NCBI GenBank assembly: GCA_910578655.1
Contig: CAJTQE010000007.1
Span: 1,365 to 38,403 of the forward strand
DNA: 37,039 nucleotides
Direction: 5' to 3'
From: an uncultured Christensenella sp.
Lineage (GTDB): Bacteria; Bacillota; Clostridia; Christensenellales; Borkfalkiaceae
In this document: positions 6,580 to 14,928 of the stretch, piece by piece
How the letters are laid out: each line of letters begins with the position of its first letter
Numbering within the stretch: the stretch's first letter is position 1
Program-made: the position numbers and the translations under genes
Notes under the pieces: generated by a model
Told to the model about the DNA's origin: nothing
The model's input: the letters and a program-made list of their open reading frames with translations, nothing else
Database searches by the model: none

Positions 6580-6872
6580 ATGAAAAGAGAACATAGTATT
6601 CAAAGCTATAAGGGCGCGGTAAAATAGAAAACCGCTTGTCCGAATAAGGATACTTGACAGACTTTGAATTACAAAAAGTATTAAATGCAATAAAGTACAT
6701 ACCGTCCGAAAACGAGCGCGACGAGGTTACGCAGATTATATTGAAAGCGGCTTCGGAAAGCATTACTCTGGACAGGTTGAAACAACTAACCAAAAGGGAA
6801 ACAAAAGCTGATTTTAAGAAGAACGGCACAAACGGATTTATTAAATTCACTAAAAAGGAGAACAATTCGTAA
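6580..6872 (+). pseudogene. Frameshifted small gene
   Basis: AAGGAGG precedes an ATG at 6580 that opens MKREHSIQSYKGAVK and stops at 6627. In another frame the sequence continues IENRLSE, a stop at 6645, then GYLTDFELQKVLNAIKYIPS to the end at 6872. Together they read as one protein of about 97 residues broken by a frameshift and a stop. The downstream part could still be translated from the TTG at 6654 (72 residues, AAGGA before it). It is mainly helical and charged; the family is unknown. Confidence 0.4.
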
Positions 6873-6911
6873 GGTAACACGCCTTTGAACTGTTCTCCCG
6901 TTTATTTTTTA
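6857..6911 (+). terminator. Possible terminator between convergent genes
   Basis: GGAGAACA (6857-6864) pairs with TGTTCTCC (6891-6898) across a 26-base loop, followed by CGTTTATTTTTTAT. It would end the plus-strand small genes just before the converging recombinase fragment. Confidence 0.4.
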
Positions 6912-8156
6912 TGTAGCTTTTTTAAATTGCTTGTCAATGAACTTGTAGTAAATATGGATATTGCGCGGCTTATCAGTTTCACCGGTATATTCGTCAACCG
7001 TGATATACTCTATTATATCTAAACATAGTTCTCGCGTAAGTTCCCGCACATCTACATACTTTTTAATACGTTTAATAAATTCATCGACGTCAAGCTCATT
7101 TTGTTTTTCTTCACTCAACTTCTTTTGAAGCACTTCCGTTTCGGTTGAAATCTCTTCACGTTCTCTTTCATACTTCTCTAAAAGCCTTGTACATACGTTT
7201 TCAGGTACTCTCTTTAAAACTTTATCCTCATAAGTAGATTGAATTAAAAGCTCTAATTCATTTAACCGCTTTAAGGCATTTTCGTACTGCCGTCTTTCAT
7301 CATTTGCCTGACGAGTTGAAAGCATATCCTTACGTTTTAAAAACTCTTGCCGTGCCTTATCTTCGTTATGTAGAACCAACTCGGCGTGTGCGCGTATATC
7401 CGCAATTACAAGCTCTTGCAATACTTTAAATTTTATGTAATGACTTGTACATACGTGTTTACCCGCACGTGAATACGCTCCGCAGTTATAGAAATGACGA
7501 TACGTAACCTGCACCCTTTCTTTACCCTTGTGCGTTGTATTCCAACTCAACCGAATAGTGCTTCCGCACTCGGGACAGAATATTAAACCCGAAAGCGGGT
7601 CCGTACCGCTTCTTTTAGTGCTACGACCGCGACGATACGGTTTTTTACGCTCCTGACATTTATCCCAAAGCGCTCTGTCTATAATGGCTTCGTGTGCATT
7701 AGGAATTATAACCCAATCGCTTTCGTCCTTCATTATTATCTTATGATTTTTAAAGGAAGCCGTAGTTCGTTTCATCTGAACAAGCTCGCCGATATAGGTT
7801 GAATTCTTTAAAATCTGCAAAACGGTACAAGCGCTCCAAAACGGACATACTTCGGTTCGTCTTCTCCTCCTGCCTACTTTCTTTTCCAAATAAGGCGAAG
7901 GCGCTGTAATGCTATCATCATTTAAAACCTGCGCAATCTTGTGACCGCTTAATCCGCTTGCATACAGTTCAAAAATATTCCGAACTACGGGTGCGACTTC
8001 TTCGTCAATTATAAGCGTACGTTTTTCATCCGTTCCCGCAATGTAACCGTATGGTGCAAAAGCCGCTTGATACCTACCCGCCCTTGCATTGGCTTCCCTT
8101 ACCGCGCGTACCTTCTTACTGGTATTCGCCGCATGCCATTCGTTAAAGACGTTCAT
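6909..8156 (-). pseudogene. Large serine recombinase lacking its catalytic domain
   Basis: The frame of 415 residues begins MNVFNEWHAANTSKKVRAVR, the hinge that follows the resolvase catalytic domain. It then has the recombinase DNA-binding domain (about 25-150, AGRYQAAFAPYGYI, HKIAQVLNDD), a four-cysteine zinc ribbon (CPEC near 195, with C and C near 224 and 236) and a long coiled coil (about 265-370). The serine-bearing N-terminal 150 or so residues are missing, so it cannot cut DNA. The break falls exactly where an RdRP-like fragment ends, and the ATG overlaps that stop (TAATG). It may be a dead remnant or a DNA-binding leftover. Confidence 0.72.
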
Positions 8157-8689
8157 TATATTGTGTCTTTAATGGAAGAAAGCGACAATGCTTTATACGA
8201 TTCCCACGATGCTAAATCACCGTTGGATTTTAATCCGCACTCGCTCCATTTCGTCATTGCTTTATACAACCGATCGTCTATAAAAAGACACTTACCCTCT
8301 CTCGAACTTCCGGCGCTCCGCTTATATCTCACATAGTGAACGCCGTCTATGTTAAAGCCGTTGGTATAAAAGTATTCGCGCAGTTTCTTTGTTTGTATAG
8401 GGTTGCCGTCATCGGGCTTATACGTATAATTGAACTTTACGTTAATTACAGCAAGCGTATAAAGGTTGCTATGTTCGTCCGCAAATGCAAACTTCTTGCG
8501 GCATATCCTTTTATATGCCTCTTCAAGTACAATTAAATCCAACGAACAATCTAAATTGTTTCTGAACAAACGAAAATAGGCGTCGCTTTTGAACTCGGGC
8601 ATTTTATACCCGACCGCAACGCCGTATTCTTGTTCGCTCCTATAAATATCCGCCGCTTCTATTGAAATGATACGATAACCTTTGTGCAT
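8156..8689 (-). pseudogene. N-terminal fragment resembling bacterial RdRP-annotated proteins
   Basis: The 177 residues begin MHKGYRIISIEAADIYRSEQ. They include RYKRSAGSSREGKCLFIDDR and end SWESYKALSLSSIKDTI. From memory this resembles the early part of roughly 1000-residue proteins in gut Firmicute mobile elements that carry the annotation RNA-dependent RNA polymerase; the catalytic part would lie downstream and is missing. The reading stops right where the truncated recombinase begins, so a deletion fused two genes. A strong promoter lies directly before the ATG. The family call needs a search; the truncation is clear only if the family call is right. Confidence 0.45.
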
Positions 8690-8695
8690 AAGAAG

Positions 8696-8724
8696 ATTAT
8701 AGCATAAGCAGACTGTTTAATCAA
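8696..8724 (-). promoter_or_regulatory. SigA-type promoter predicting a leaderless mRNA
   Basis: On the minus strand TTGATT (8719-8724), a 17-base spacer and TATAAT (8696-8701) form a near-consensus promoter. Only CTTCTT separates the -10 box from the ATG of the fragment at 8689. Transcription would therefore start at or next to the A of the start codon, leaving no ribosome site. Confidence 0.65.
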
Positions 8725-8745
8725 GTAACTCACAAATCTATAGTA

Positions 8746-10443
8746 CTAAGTATCTGTAGTATTATCCGAATCCTTATCTACATTACCATCCGTTTCAACA
8801 GCGACACCACTGTTTACGTCTTCATTTATGGTGACGTTATTCTCATTCGTACCATTTGCATCTTCAAGTGTTTGCTCTGTACTCGCTCCATTTGTTACAA
8901 CAGTTGCCTGTGGTTGATTATTATGCCTTTTTAACCGTAACAAAAAGCTCTTGGCGTAATGTCTAAAATCCTTATTTATAAGCACGACGATTACCGACAC
9001 AGTAAGCGAATATGCAAGCGATATTCCCCCATTAGCGAATAGCTCTATCCATTGGTTATCATTTTGTATCATAGTAAAATGTAACGCAAACAATAACCCA
9101 ACAAACAACGCAATATATAAATAATTTCTAATGTAATATTCTTTTGCGCTTGTTTGTAAAGTATGCTTATATAAAACAAACGGTTCTACAACATGACAAA
9201 TCGTTAAATTAGTAATAATCGTTGCTGCAATTACTCCTACAACTTTATACTGCTCGGGAAATACACAAACAAATAATATTGAAAGCCCAACATTGAGAAT
9301 ACCTTCAAACAAGCACTTCCATCTGTCATAATAAAACATTCCAGACGAATCTTTAAACAATCTGACACTTTGCTCCATAAATTGAATAAAATTATTCGCG
9401 GTTATTACGAAAGAAATTGTTTTTGCCAGTTCAAGTTCATTACCAAATAATATGGTTACCAAGTTATCTATAACAGCATAATATCCGAGAAAAAATATTA
9501 TTCCTAACACATAATTAAATGTGTGAAAAAAGTTAAAATACTTTTTTGTTTGCTCTTTGCTCTCCCCTACATACATATGCCCTATTACCGATGTAAGCGG
9601 TGTAAAGCATAGTGTTATAACACTAATCATTGCAACTACTATCGTTGTATAATTAGAATATTTACCAAGTATTGCAATACCTATAAATGCAGAAATAATC
9701 AAACTATCGGCTGTATTAACGAGGACACCACCGATTTTATGCATGAACATTGCTTTAATGTTCTTTGTTACTTCTTTTTTCTCCTCGCTATCTATCTTTT
9801 GTTTATTTGAGATTATGTTCCCGTATTTATGCCTTGCAAATATTTCAGTTACTATCCATTGAAGCGCACTTGAAATTATTCTGCACACAAGATACCAAAC
9901 AAACGAGCGAGTAACAACAAGAACAACTATTTGCAAGCAATATTGCGTAATGGTAGCAATAGAAGAAATGGTAGTTGTAACGTAATTATTCTTATAGGCA
10001 TTGATTAGCGATGTTTTCGAGCTGTATGCATATGTCATTACGACTGAAATAAGCATAAGTCCAAAAGTGAAATAAAGATTTACGTCAACGCTTTGATAGT
10101 CTTTTGCAATATAAGGGAGAGCAGGCATAATAGAACACCCACAAATAAGAATTATGCCACCTATAATCAAATATAATTTTGTAAATAAGTGATACAAAGC
10201 GGAAACCTTATCGTTATCACCATTGACAATCGGAGAATACATACAAAACGTTATCGCCGAACCCACTCCAAGTTCTGCGACCGCCAAAACATCTAATAAA
10301 GAAATATATAAAGAATTTAATCCGTTTATCTCGTTTCCGATATAACGGATTAAATATCTTCTCACCAATATATTGGCTATTAAAATGATTACTCTAAACG
10401 CTATTGCTACGCTGACGTTTAGCAAACCTTTTTTCTTATCCAT
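8746..10443 (-). CDS. Wzx-type polysaccharide flippase
   Basis: The protein has 565 residues with about twelve to fourteen membrane helices (from VAIAFRVIILIANILVRRYL to IVVLINKDFR), the pattern of the MATE/MOP flippases that move lipid-linked repeat units across the membrane. It is the last gene of the polysaccharide operon, 2 bases after the HAD gene, and is the export step matching the EpsG polymerase. An odd feature is a C-terminal tail of about 65 residues rich in T, N, D, E and V (from NNQPQATVVTNGASTEQTLE on), low in complexity and absent from usual members. The membrane part is about the usual length, so the tail is an extension. Confidence 0.85.
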   Translation of the reverse strand: MDKKKGLLNVSVAIAFRVIILIANILVRRYLIRYIGNEINGLNSLYISLLDVLAVAELGVGSAITFCMYSPIVNGDNDKVSALYHLFTKLYLIIGGIILICGCSIMPALPYIAKDYQSVDVNLYFTFGLMLISVVMTYAYSSKTSLINAYKNNYVTTTISSIATITQYCLQIVVLVVTRSFVWYLVCRIISSALQWIVTEIFARHKYGNIISNKQKIDSEEKKEVTKNIKAMFMHKIGGVLVNTADSLIISAFIGIAILGKYSNYTTIVVAMISVITLCFTPLTSVIGHMYVGESKEQTKKYFNFFHTFNYVLGIIFFLGYYAVIDNLVTILFGNELELAKTISFVITANNFIQFMEQSVRLFKDSSGMFYYDRWKCLFEGILNVGLSILFVCVFPEQYKVVGVIAATIITNLTICHVVEPFVLYKHTLQTSAKEYYIRNYLYIALFVGLLFALHFTMIQNDNQWIELFANGGISLAYSLTVSVIVVLINKDFRHYAKSFLLRLKRHNNQPQATVVTNGASTEQTLEDANGTNENNVTINEDVNSGVAVETDGNVDKDSDNTTDT

Positions 10444-10445
10444 TA

Positions 10446-10823
10446 TTACAATTTTTCGTTTACTAAAACTTTACCGATTGTAAAATTATCTCGCTCTATG
10501 TTTATTGCTTTCGCAGTTTCTAACCCACTCAGCTTTTTATCGTTGATGAGAATACGCTCCCCAAAAGGTATATCACTTAACAAGTAATCAAAATGAATTC
10601 CGTTATTCAGCAAAAAATCTTTTGTCGAACCAATATACTGCTCCTTTCGCGAAGTCAATAGGATAACCGTATCACAATCCCGAATATTTTCTTCAAAAAA
10701 TTCCTTTACGCCCGCCAAAAGAGTATCATGACCATCTAACAAATATCCGTTGTGTTTTACAAGCGTACCATCGATATCGAATATCCAAGTATGTCCCAAC
10801 GACGAAAGAATCAAATTATCCAC
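10446..10823 (-). CDS. HAD-type phosphatase-like protein
   Basis: The protein has 125 residues with HAD motifs: DIDGTL (residues 16-21, the nucleophile and general acid aspartates), LTSRKE for motif II, and a GERILINDKK segment as motif III/IV. It has no cap domain, as in small HAD enzymes acting on sugar phosphates such as GmhB or KdsC types. It overlaps the SIS isomerase gene by 8 bases. Together with that gene and the nucleotidyltransferase-kinase gene it forms a three-gene set expected to make an activated sugar. The exact substrate cannot be read. Confidence 0.7.
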   Translation of the reverse strand: MDNLILSSLGHTWIFDIDGTLVKHNGYLLDGHDTLLAGVKEFFEENIRDCDTVILLTSRKEQYIGSTKDFLLNNGIHFDYLLSDIPFGERILINDKKLSGLETAKAINIERDNFTIGKVLVNEKL

Positions 10824-11403
10824 GTAATTTATCTCCTATAGCACCACCAGGATGATTAACTTTAAAATCCTCAAGGTTTATTCCTAATTTATCCGCAAGC
10901 TGTAAAGCTAACCCCTGCAAAACAATAAGATACACACTCGACGAATTATTTGGAACAATATCCCAATTATCGCCCTCATTCTTCAACACGAGAGTCAAAC
11001 AACGCATAGGTAACAACTGCGCCATTTTACTTTTATCATTGAACGTAAATCCCCACACATTGGCTTTCTTATGCATCCGCAAATAGTTCAAAAGCAAAAT
11101 AGACTCCGCCGTATTTCCGCTTTTCGACAACACAACGACCAAATCCTTATCTTGTATCATTCCGAGATCCCCATGCATTGCAGTATTAGTATGCAAAAAA
11201 TTTGCCTGTATCCCGAGTGAATTCATCGTTCCAACGATCTTTTCGCAGATTGGTACATTTTTTCCAAGTCCGGAAAAAATCAACTTCCCTCCATTTTGAA
11301 TTATATCATGACATTGCCGTAAAAGTTCGTCAAAAACGCTCAAATCCATCGAATCAACCGAATCGGTAATTGTCTTTAATTTGTCATCAAAATAATAATT
11401 CAT
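10816..11403 (-). CDS. SIS-domain sugar-phosphate isomerase, KpsF/GutQ-like
   Basis: The protein has 195 residues, one SIS domain. The phosphate-binding stretch is VVVLSKSGNTAESILLLNYL, preceded by TAMHGDLGMIQ, and the end NHPGGAIGDKL matches the HPGGxLG signature of arabinose-5-phosphate isomerases (KpsF/KdsD/GutQ). The CBS pair found at the C-terminus of KdsD is missing, so the protein is the short form. GmhA-type sedoheptulose-7-phosphate isomerase is the alternative. It starts 10 bases after the nucleotidyltransferase-kinase gene ends and overlaps the HAD gene. Confidence 0.75.
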   Translation of the reverse strand: MNYYFDDKLKTITDSVDSMDLSVFDELLRQCHDIIQNGGKLIFSGLGKNVPICEKIVGTMNSLGIQANFLHTNTAMHGDLGMIQDKDLVVVLSKSGNTAESILLLNYLRMHKKANVWGFTFNDKSKMAQLLPMRCLTLVLKNEGDNWDIVPNNSSSVYLIVLQGLALQLADKLGINLEDFKVNHPGGAIGDKLRG

Positions 11404-11413
11404 ATTTCTCTCC

Positions 11414-12916
11414 TTAGTTTAAAAATTCATCCATAAGTAAAAGCCCATTATAAAAAGCGCCGCAAATCGAGTCATAATCTTCCCACGCATAAGTGGAAAG
11501 CGACAGCCAAATAATTGCATGAAGCAATTTAATTTTTTTAATGTCGCAATTAGGTACAAGAGAAAACAAATATTCTTCCAAATGCTCGAATCCGTTACTC
11601 TCGATTGTTAATTTAACTTCATTCTCAAAAATATCTAACGTGAAATGCTTGTTATTAAATTGGTCATAGTTCCCTATCGCCGAGTAATACAGCTTTGCCC
11701 AATCGTAATATTCATCTCCAAACAGCTTCACCTTGCCAAAATATCCACGCGGATCGATAAATTTTATTTGTAAATCCTTATCAATAAGCGTATTAGAAAA
11801 TGTGCAATCGCCATGAATCAACGTAAACTTTGTGTCATACAATGTATTTTCTATTAAAGATTTAACTTTTTCTTTATAAAAAAATACATTCTTTACAGAG
11901 ATGCCGTTTATAATAATCTCTCGACTATCGGCAAATGGAATCATATCCCGTATTTTATTAATCCTATCAAAAGTTTTAACGTAATAATTTTCTTTTATCG
12001 CATAATAATCGACATCACAACAAGCCATATTATGCAATTCAAGTAAAGCATCAACAAAATTTTTTAAAACAATTTTCTTTTCGTTTTCAGAGAGTTGTGC
12101 TTTAAAAATATTGATGCCATCAACTTTTTCCATAGTAAGCGGATTAAATGAATATATATGTGGTATACGCTTGTACCCGCGTGACAACATTTCTTTATAC
12201 CAATTCTTTTCGTCAATTGCGAGTCTCGCACCTTGTTCTGTTATGCCTTTTTTTACTATTTTACCGTCGATCTCTGTTATTAAATTGAACGGGCGACATA
12301 TATTATCTTGCAATGTTGACTCATAAGCAAGAATTGTTCCAACTTCCTTAGTCCCAATAAGTTGTACCGTATCAAATGGCATTTTCCTTTGCTGTAACCA
12401 ACGTACAAATTCACCACTTGACGGCACACCATTAAGAACTGATTTATCCGTAAAAAAGAAGCAGCCGGCAACGCCACAGTCAATTGATGGAATTTCTTCA
12501 AATTCGCCATCTCTATATGACCAACGGCATTGAAAATCTACTGAAAGCCCTACTGTATTTTTACAAACATCCTCAAATGAAAATTCTTCCCCTAAAATCA
12601 AATCTGACCACACTAACATAAAAGATTCTTTTTCAGGCAAATATTTCAATGCTTGTCCAATCCCTGCGCATGTACCTGTTTCAGATGCATTTACTATAAG
12701 ATAATCGGCAGGTGAAAAGACTTCTAAATATTTTTCCATAACCTCATGTTTATAGTCAGCTATTATGATAAACTTTTTATCATTATACCGATTCATAAGA
12801 TGAAATATCATTGGCAAATTATTTACAGGAACGATGCCTTTGGGTTTATTTGCTGTAAGGTGTTTCAGCCGCGTTCCCTTACCGCCAGCTTGAATAATGA
12901 TATAATTAAATTTCAT
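11414..12916 (-). CDS. Nucleotidyltransferase fused to an APH/choline-kinase-like phosphotransferase
   Basis: The protein has 500 residues. The N-terminal half (1-235) is a sugar-nucleotidyltransferase: IIIQAGGKGTRLKHLTANKP carries the GGxGTR loop and the lysine. The C-terminal half (about 240-500) is an APH/choline-kinase-type phosphotransferase with the catalytic LIHGDCTFSNTLI and the metal-binding IDPRG. One chain can thus phosphorylate a small molecule or sugar and activate it with a nucleotide. Two readings compete: a heptose or similar sugar pathway with the adjacent SIS and HAD enzymes (compare GmhA/HddA/GmhB/HddC), or a LicC-LicA-like phosphocholine-type decoration. It overlaps the upstream gene by 11 bases. 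Confidence 0.78.
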   Translation of the reverse strand: MKFNYIIIQAGGKGTRLKHLTANKPKGIVPVNNLPMIFHLMNRYNDKKFIIIADYKHEVMEKYLEVFSPADYLIVNASETGTCAGIGQALKYLPEKESFMLVWSDLILGEEFSFEDVCKNTVGLSVDFQCRWSYRDGEFEEIPSIDCGVAGCFFFTDKSVLNGVPSSGEFVRWLQQRKMPFDTVQLIGTKEVGTILAYESTLQDNICRPFNLITEIDGKIVKKGITEQGARLAIDEKNWYKEMLSRGYKRIPHIYSFNPLTMEKVDGINIFKAQLSENEKKIVLKNFVDALLELHNMACCDVDYYAIKENYYVKTFDRINKIRDMIPFADSREIIINGISVKNVFFYKEKVKSLIENTLYDTKFTLIHGDCTFSNTLIDKDLQIKFIDPRGYFGKVKLFGDEYYDWAKLYYSAIGNYDQFNNKHFTLDIFENEVKLTIESNGFEHLEEYLFSLVPNCDIKKIKLLHAIIWLSLSTYAWEDYDSICGAFYNGLLLMDEFLN

Positions 12917-13808
12917 ATTTCATCGCCTCGTCAACAATCAAATCAATATTTAAATCATCTGAATAAATGTACTCACGAATATTACAATTGCATTCCCAAG
13001 CTTTTAAAGAATACAGCGTCATAAATTGTTCGTTATTATATATTGCGATTATATTTTTTGAATTTGATATAATATAGTCCAATATACCTGATCTAACCGA
13101 TATGATACATTTTGCCTCTTTTGCCAAAAATAATAATTCTTCCGGAGAAATACATAAGGATTCAGTTCCTTCTATTGGCTCTTGGTTCAAAGCCAAATTT
13201 GTATAAACGGTAATACCTCTTCCTTTAAGTTTATCCGCTATATTTACAAAAAACGCTTGCGGAATATTAACAGAATAAGAATATGGATTTATGATAATAA
13301 ATGGTGTTTTAATAGTACCATTATATTTATAACTTACTGTCGGGAATGATTGTCTTGCGGATATGTCCAAATGATATGCACTATATTTAATAATTTTCTG
13401 CGCAGAAAGATTAGGTATATCTAATAAAAAATCATGCCCAATAAAAAATCGCGGACAAAGTGGGATTAACCATCCTGCATTAACCCAATGTTTAACAATT
13501 CTTCTAAAATATGGGCTACAAATAGCGGTATTCATATTATGAATCATGGAATATGAAACATAAAGAACATTACTAAGTTCTATATTATAATCTTTTATTA
13601 AGTATTTCTTGTCTTGAACTATTATTAATTTATGTTTTTCCGTAGCATGCTTATTTAACCATTCTGAATAATATGCTAATCCAATACAAATATCTCCTAT
13701 TCCATGTTCAACAACTATAAATAAATAATCTTTATACTTCTTTTTTAGCTTTTTTAATTCATTTATTCCTTTTTTACATTGAAATATATATTTTAATTTG
13801 TTAAACAT
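12906..13808 (-). CDS. Probable GT9-like glycosyltransferase
   Basis: The protein has 300 residues and no membrane span. A GDICIGLAYYSEWL segment near residue 38 and the second-half features FIIINPYSYS, an ADKLKGRGITVYTN strand and AKECIISVRSGILDYI-like turn (residues about 225-250) match the two-domain GT-B fold of ADP-heptosyltransferase-type GT9 enzymes. The sequence is divergent, so donor and acceptor are unknown. If the neighbouring SIS/HAD/nucleotidyltransferase set makes a heptose, this is the natural enzyme to add it, but that is only an inference. It lies 14 bases after wecB. Confidence 0.55.
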   Translation of the reverse strand: MFNKLKYIFQCKKGINELKKLKKKYKDYLFIVVEHGIGDICIGLAYYSEWLNKHATEKHKLIIVQDKKYLIKDYNIELSNVLYVSYSMIHNMNTAICSPYFRRIVKHWVNAGWLIPLCPRFFIGHDFLLDIPNLSAQKIIKYSAYHLDISARQSFPTVSYKYNGTIKTPFIIINPYSYSVNIPQAFFVNIADKLKGRGITVYTNLALNQEPIEGTESLCISPEELLFLAKEAKCIISVRSGILDYIISNSKNIIAIYNNEQFMTLYSLKAWECNCNIREYIYSDDLNIDLIVDEAMKYEI

Positions 13809-13822
13809 TACATATTCCTCAA

Positions 13823-14917
13823 TTAACTGTTCGCCAAAATATCAGCAATCCTTTTACAAGCAAACCCATCTCCATAGGGATTACTTGCTTTAGCCATAGC
13901 ATCATATGTTTTTTTATCTGTCAACAAAAGGCTGAAATTTTCATATATCTTTTGTTCACTTGTCCCCACCAACTTTAAAGTACCAGCTTTTATACCTTCC
14001 GGACGTTCAGTTGTATCACGCATAACAAGCACCGGTTTACCAAGTGACGGAGCTTCTTCTTGAATTCCTCCACTATCAGTTAAAATCATATATGATTTTG
14101 CTAAAAAATTATGGAAATCCAAAACATCTAACGGTTCTATAATGTGTACCCTATCGCAATCACCCAATTCTTCATCGGCAGCCTTTCTAACTATAGGGTT
14201 CATGTGAATAGGATAAATAGCCTTAACATCAGGATGCTCGTCTAAAACGCGGCGAATCGCCCGAAACATGTGGTGCATAGGCTCTCCCAAGTTCTCGCGT
14301 CGGTGAGCAGTTATCATAATTAAACGACTGCCATCTGCCCAATCTAATTCTGGATGAGAATATTCCTTTCTAACCGTAGTTTTTAATGCATCTATAGCCG
14401 TATTTCCTGTCACATAAATATTTGCTTCACTATGCCCCTCACGAATTAAATTCTTTTTGGATAATTCCGTAGGCGCAAAATTATAACGACTAATTATTGA
14501 TACAGCTTGCCTATTAAATTCTTCGGGATAAGGGCTATAAATATTATAAGTACGCAATCCTGCTTCAACGTGTCCAACAGGTATTTGCATATAAAAACAT
14601 GCTAACGCAGTAACAAAAGTAGTAGATGTATCGCCGTGAACTAATACGACATCTGGATATACATCTTCTAATATTGTCTTTATTGAATTAAGAATATTTG
14701 TAGTAATATCAAACAAAGTTTGCTTATCTTTCATAATAGCAAGATCATAATCGGGTACAACATTAAATGCTTTTAGGACTTGGTCAAGCATTTGACGATG
14801 TTGTCCTGTTACGCATACTATAACTTCAAGTGAAGAACGTGATTTGAGTTCATTTACAAGCGGACACATTTTAATTGCTTCCGGTCTTGTACCAAAAACA
14901 ACCATAATCTTCTTCAT
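13823..14917 (-). CDS. wecB: UDP-N-acetylglucosamine 2-epimerase, non-hydrolysing
   Basis: The protein has 364 residues, the normal length. It shows the whole WecB/MnaA signature: VVFGTRPEAIKMCPLV at the N-terminus, VTGQHRQML, VLVHGDTSTTF, GHVEAGLRTYNIYSPYPEEF with NR following, TAHRRENLGEP, and the substrate-binding TDSGGIQEEAPSLGKPVLVM with RDTTERPE. The enzyme interconverts UDP-GlcNAc and UDP-ManNAc in the cytoplasm, so the polymer probably contains ManNAc or a derivative. No ManNAc dehydrogenase (WecC) is in the window. The gene is in the middle of the operon, 11 bases from its upstream neighbour. Confidence 0.95.
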   Translation of the reverse strand: MKKIMVVFGTRPEAIKMCPLVNELKSRSSLEVIVCVTGQHRQMLDQVLKAFNVVPDYDLAIMKDKQTLFDITTNILNSIKTILEDVYPDVVLVHGDTSTTFVTALACFYMQIPVGHVEAGLRTYNIYSPYPEEFNRQAVSIISRYNFAPTELSKKNLIREGHSEANIYVTGNTAIDALKTTVRKEYSHPELDWADGSRLIMITAHRRENLGEPMHHMFRAIRRVLDEHPDVKAIYPIHMNPIVRKAADEELGDCDRVHIIEPLDVLDFHNFLAKSYMILTDSGGIQEEAPSLGKPVLVMRDTTERPEGIKAGTLKLVGTSEQKIYENFSLLLTDKKTYDAMAKASNPYGDGFACKRIADILANS

Positions 14918-14928
14918 AAACTGTTCTC

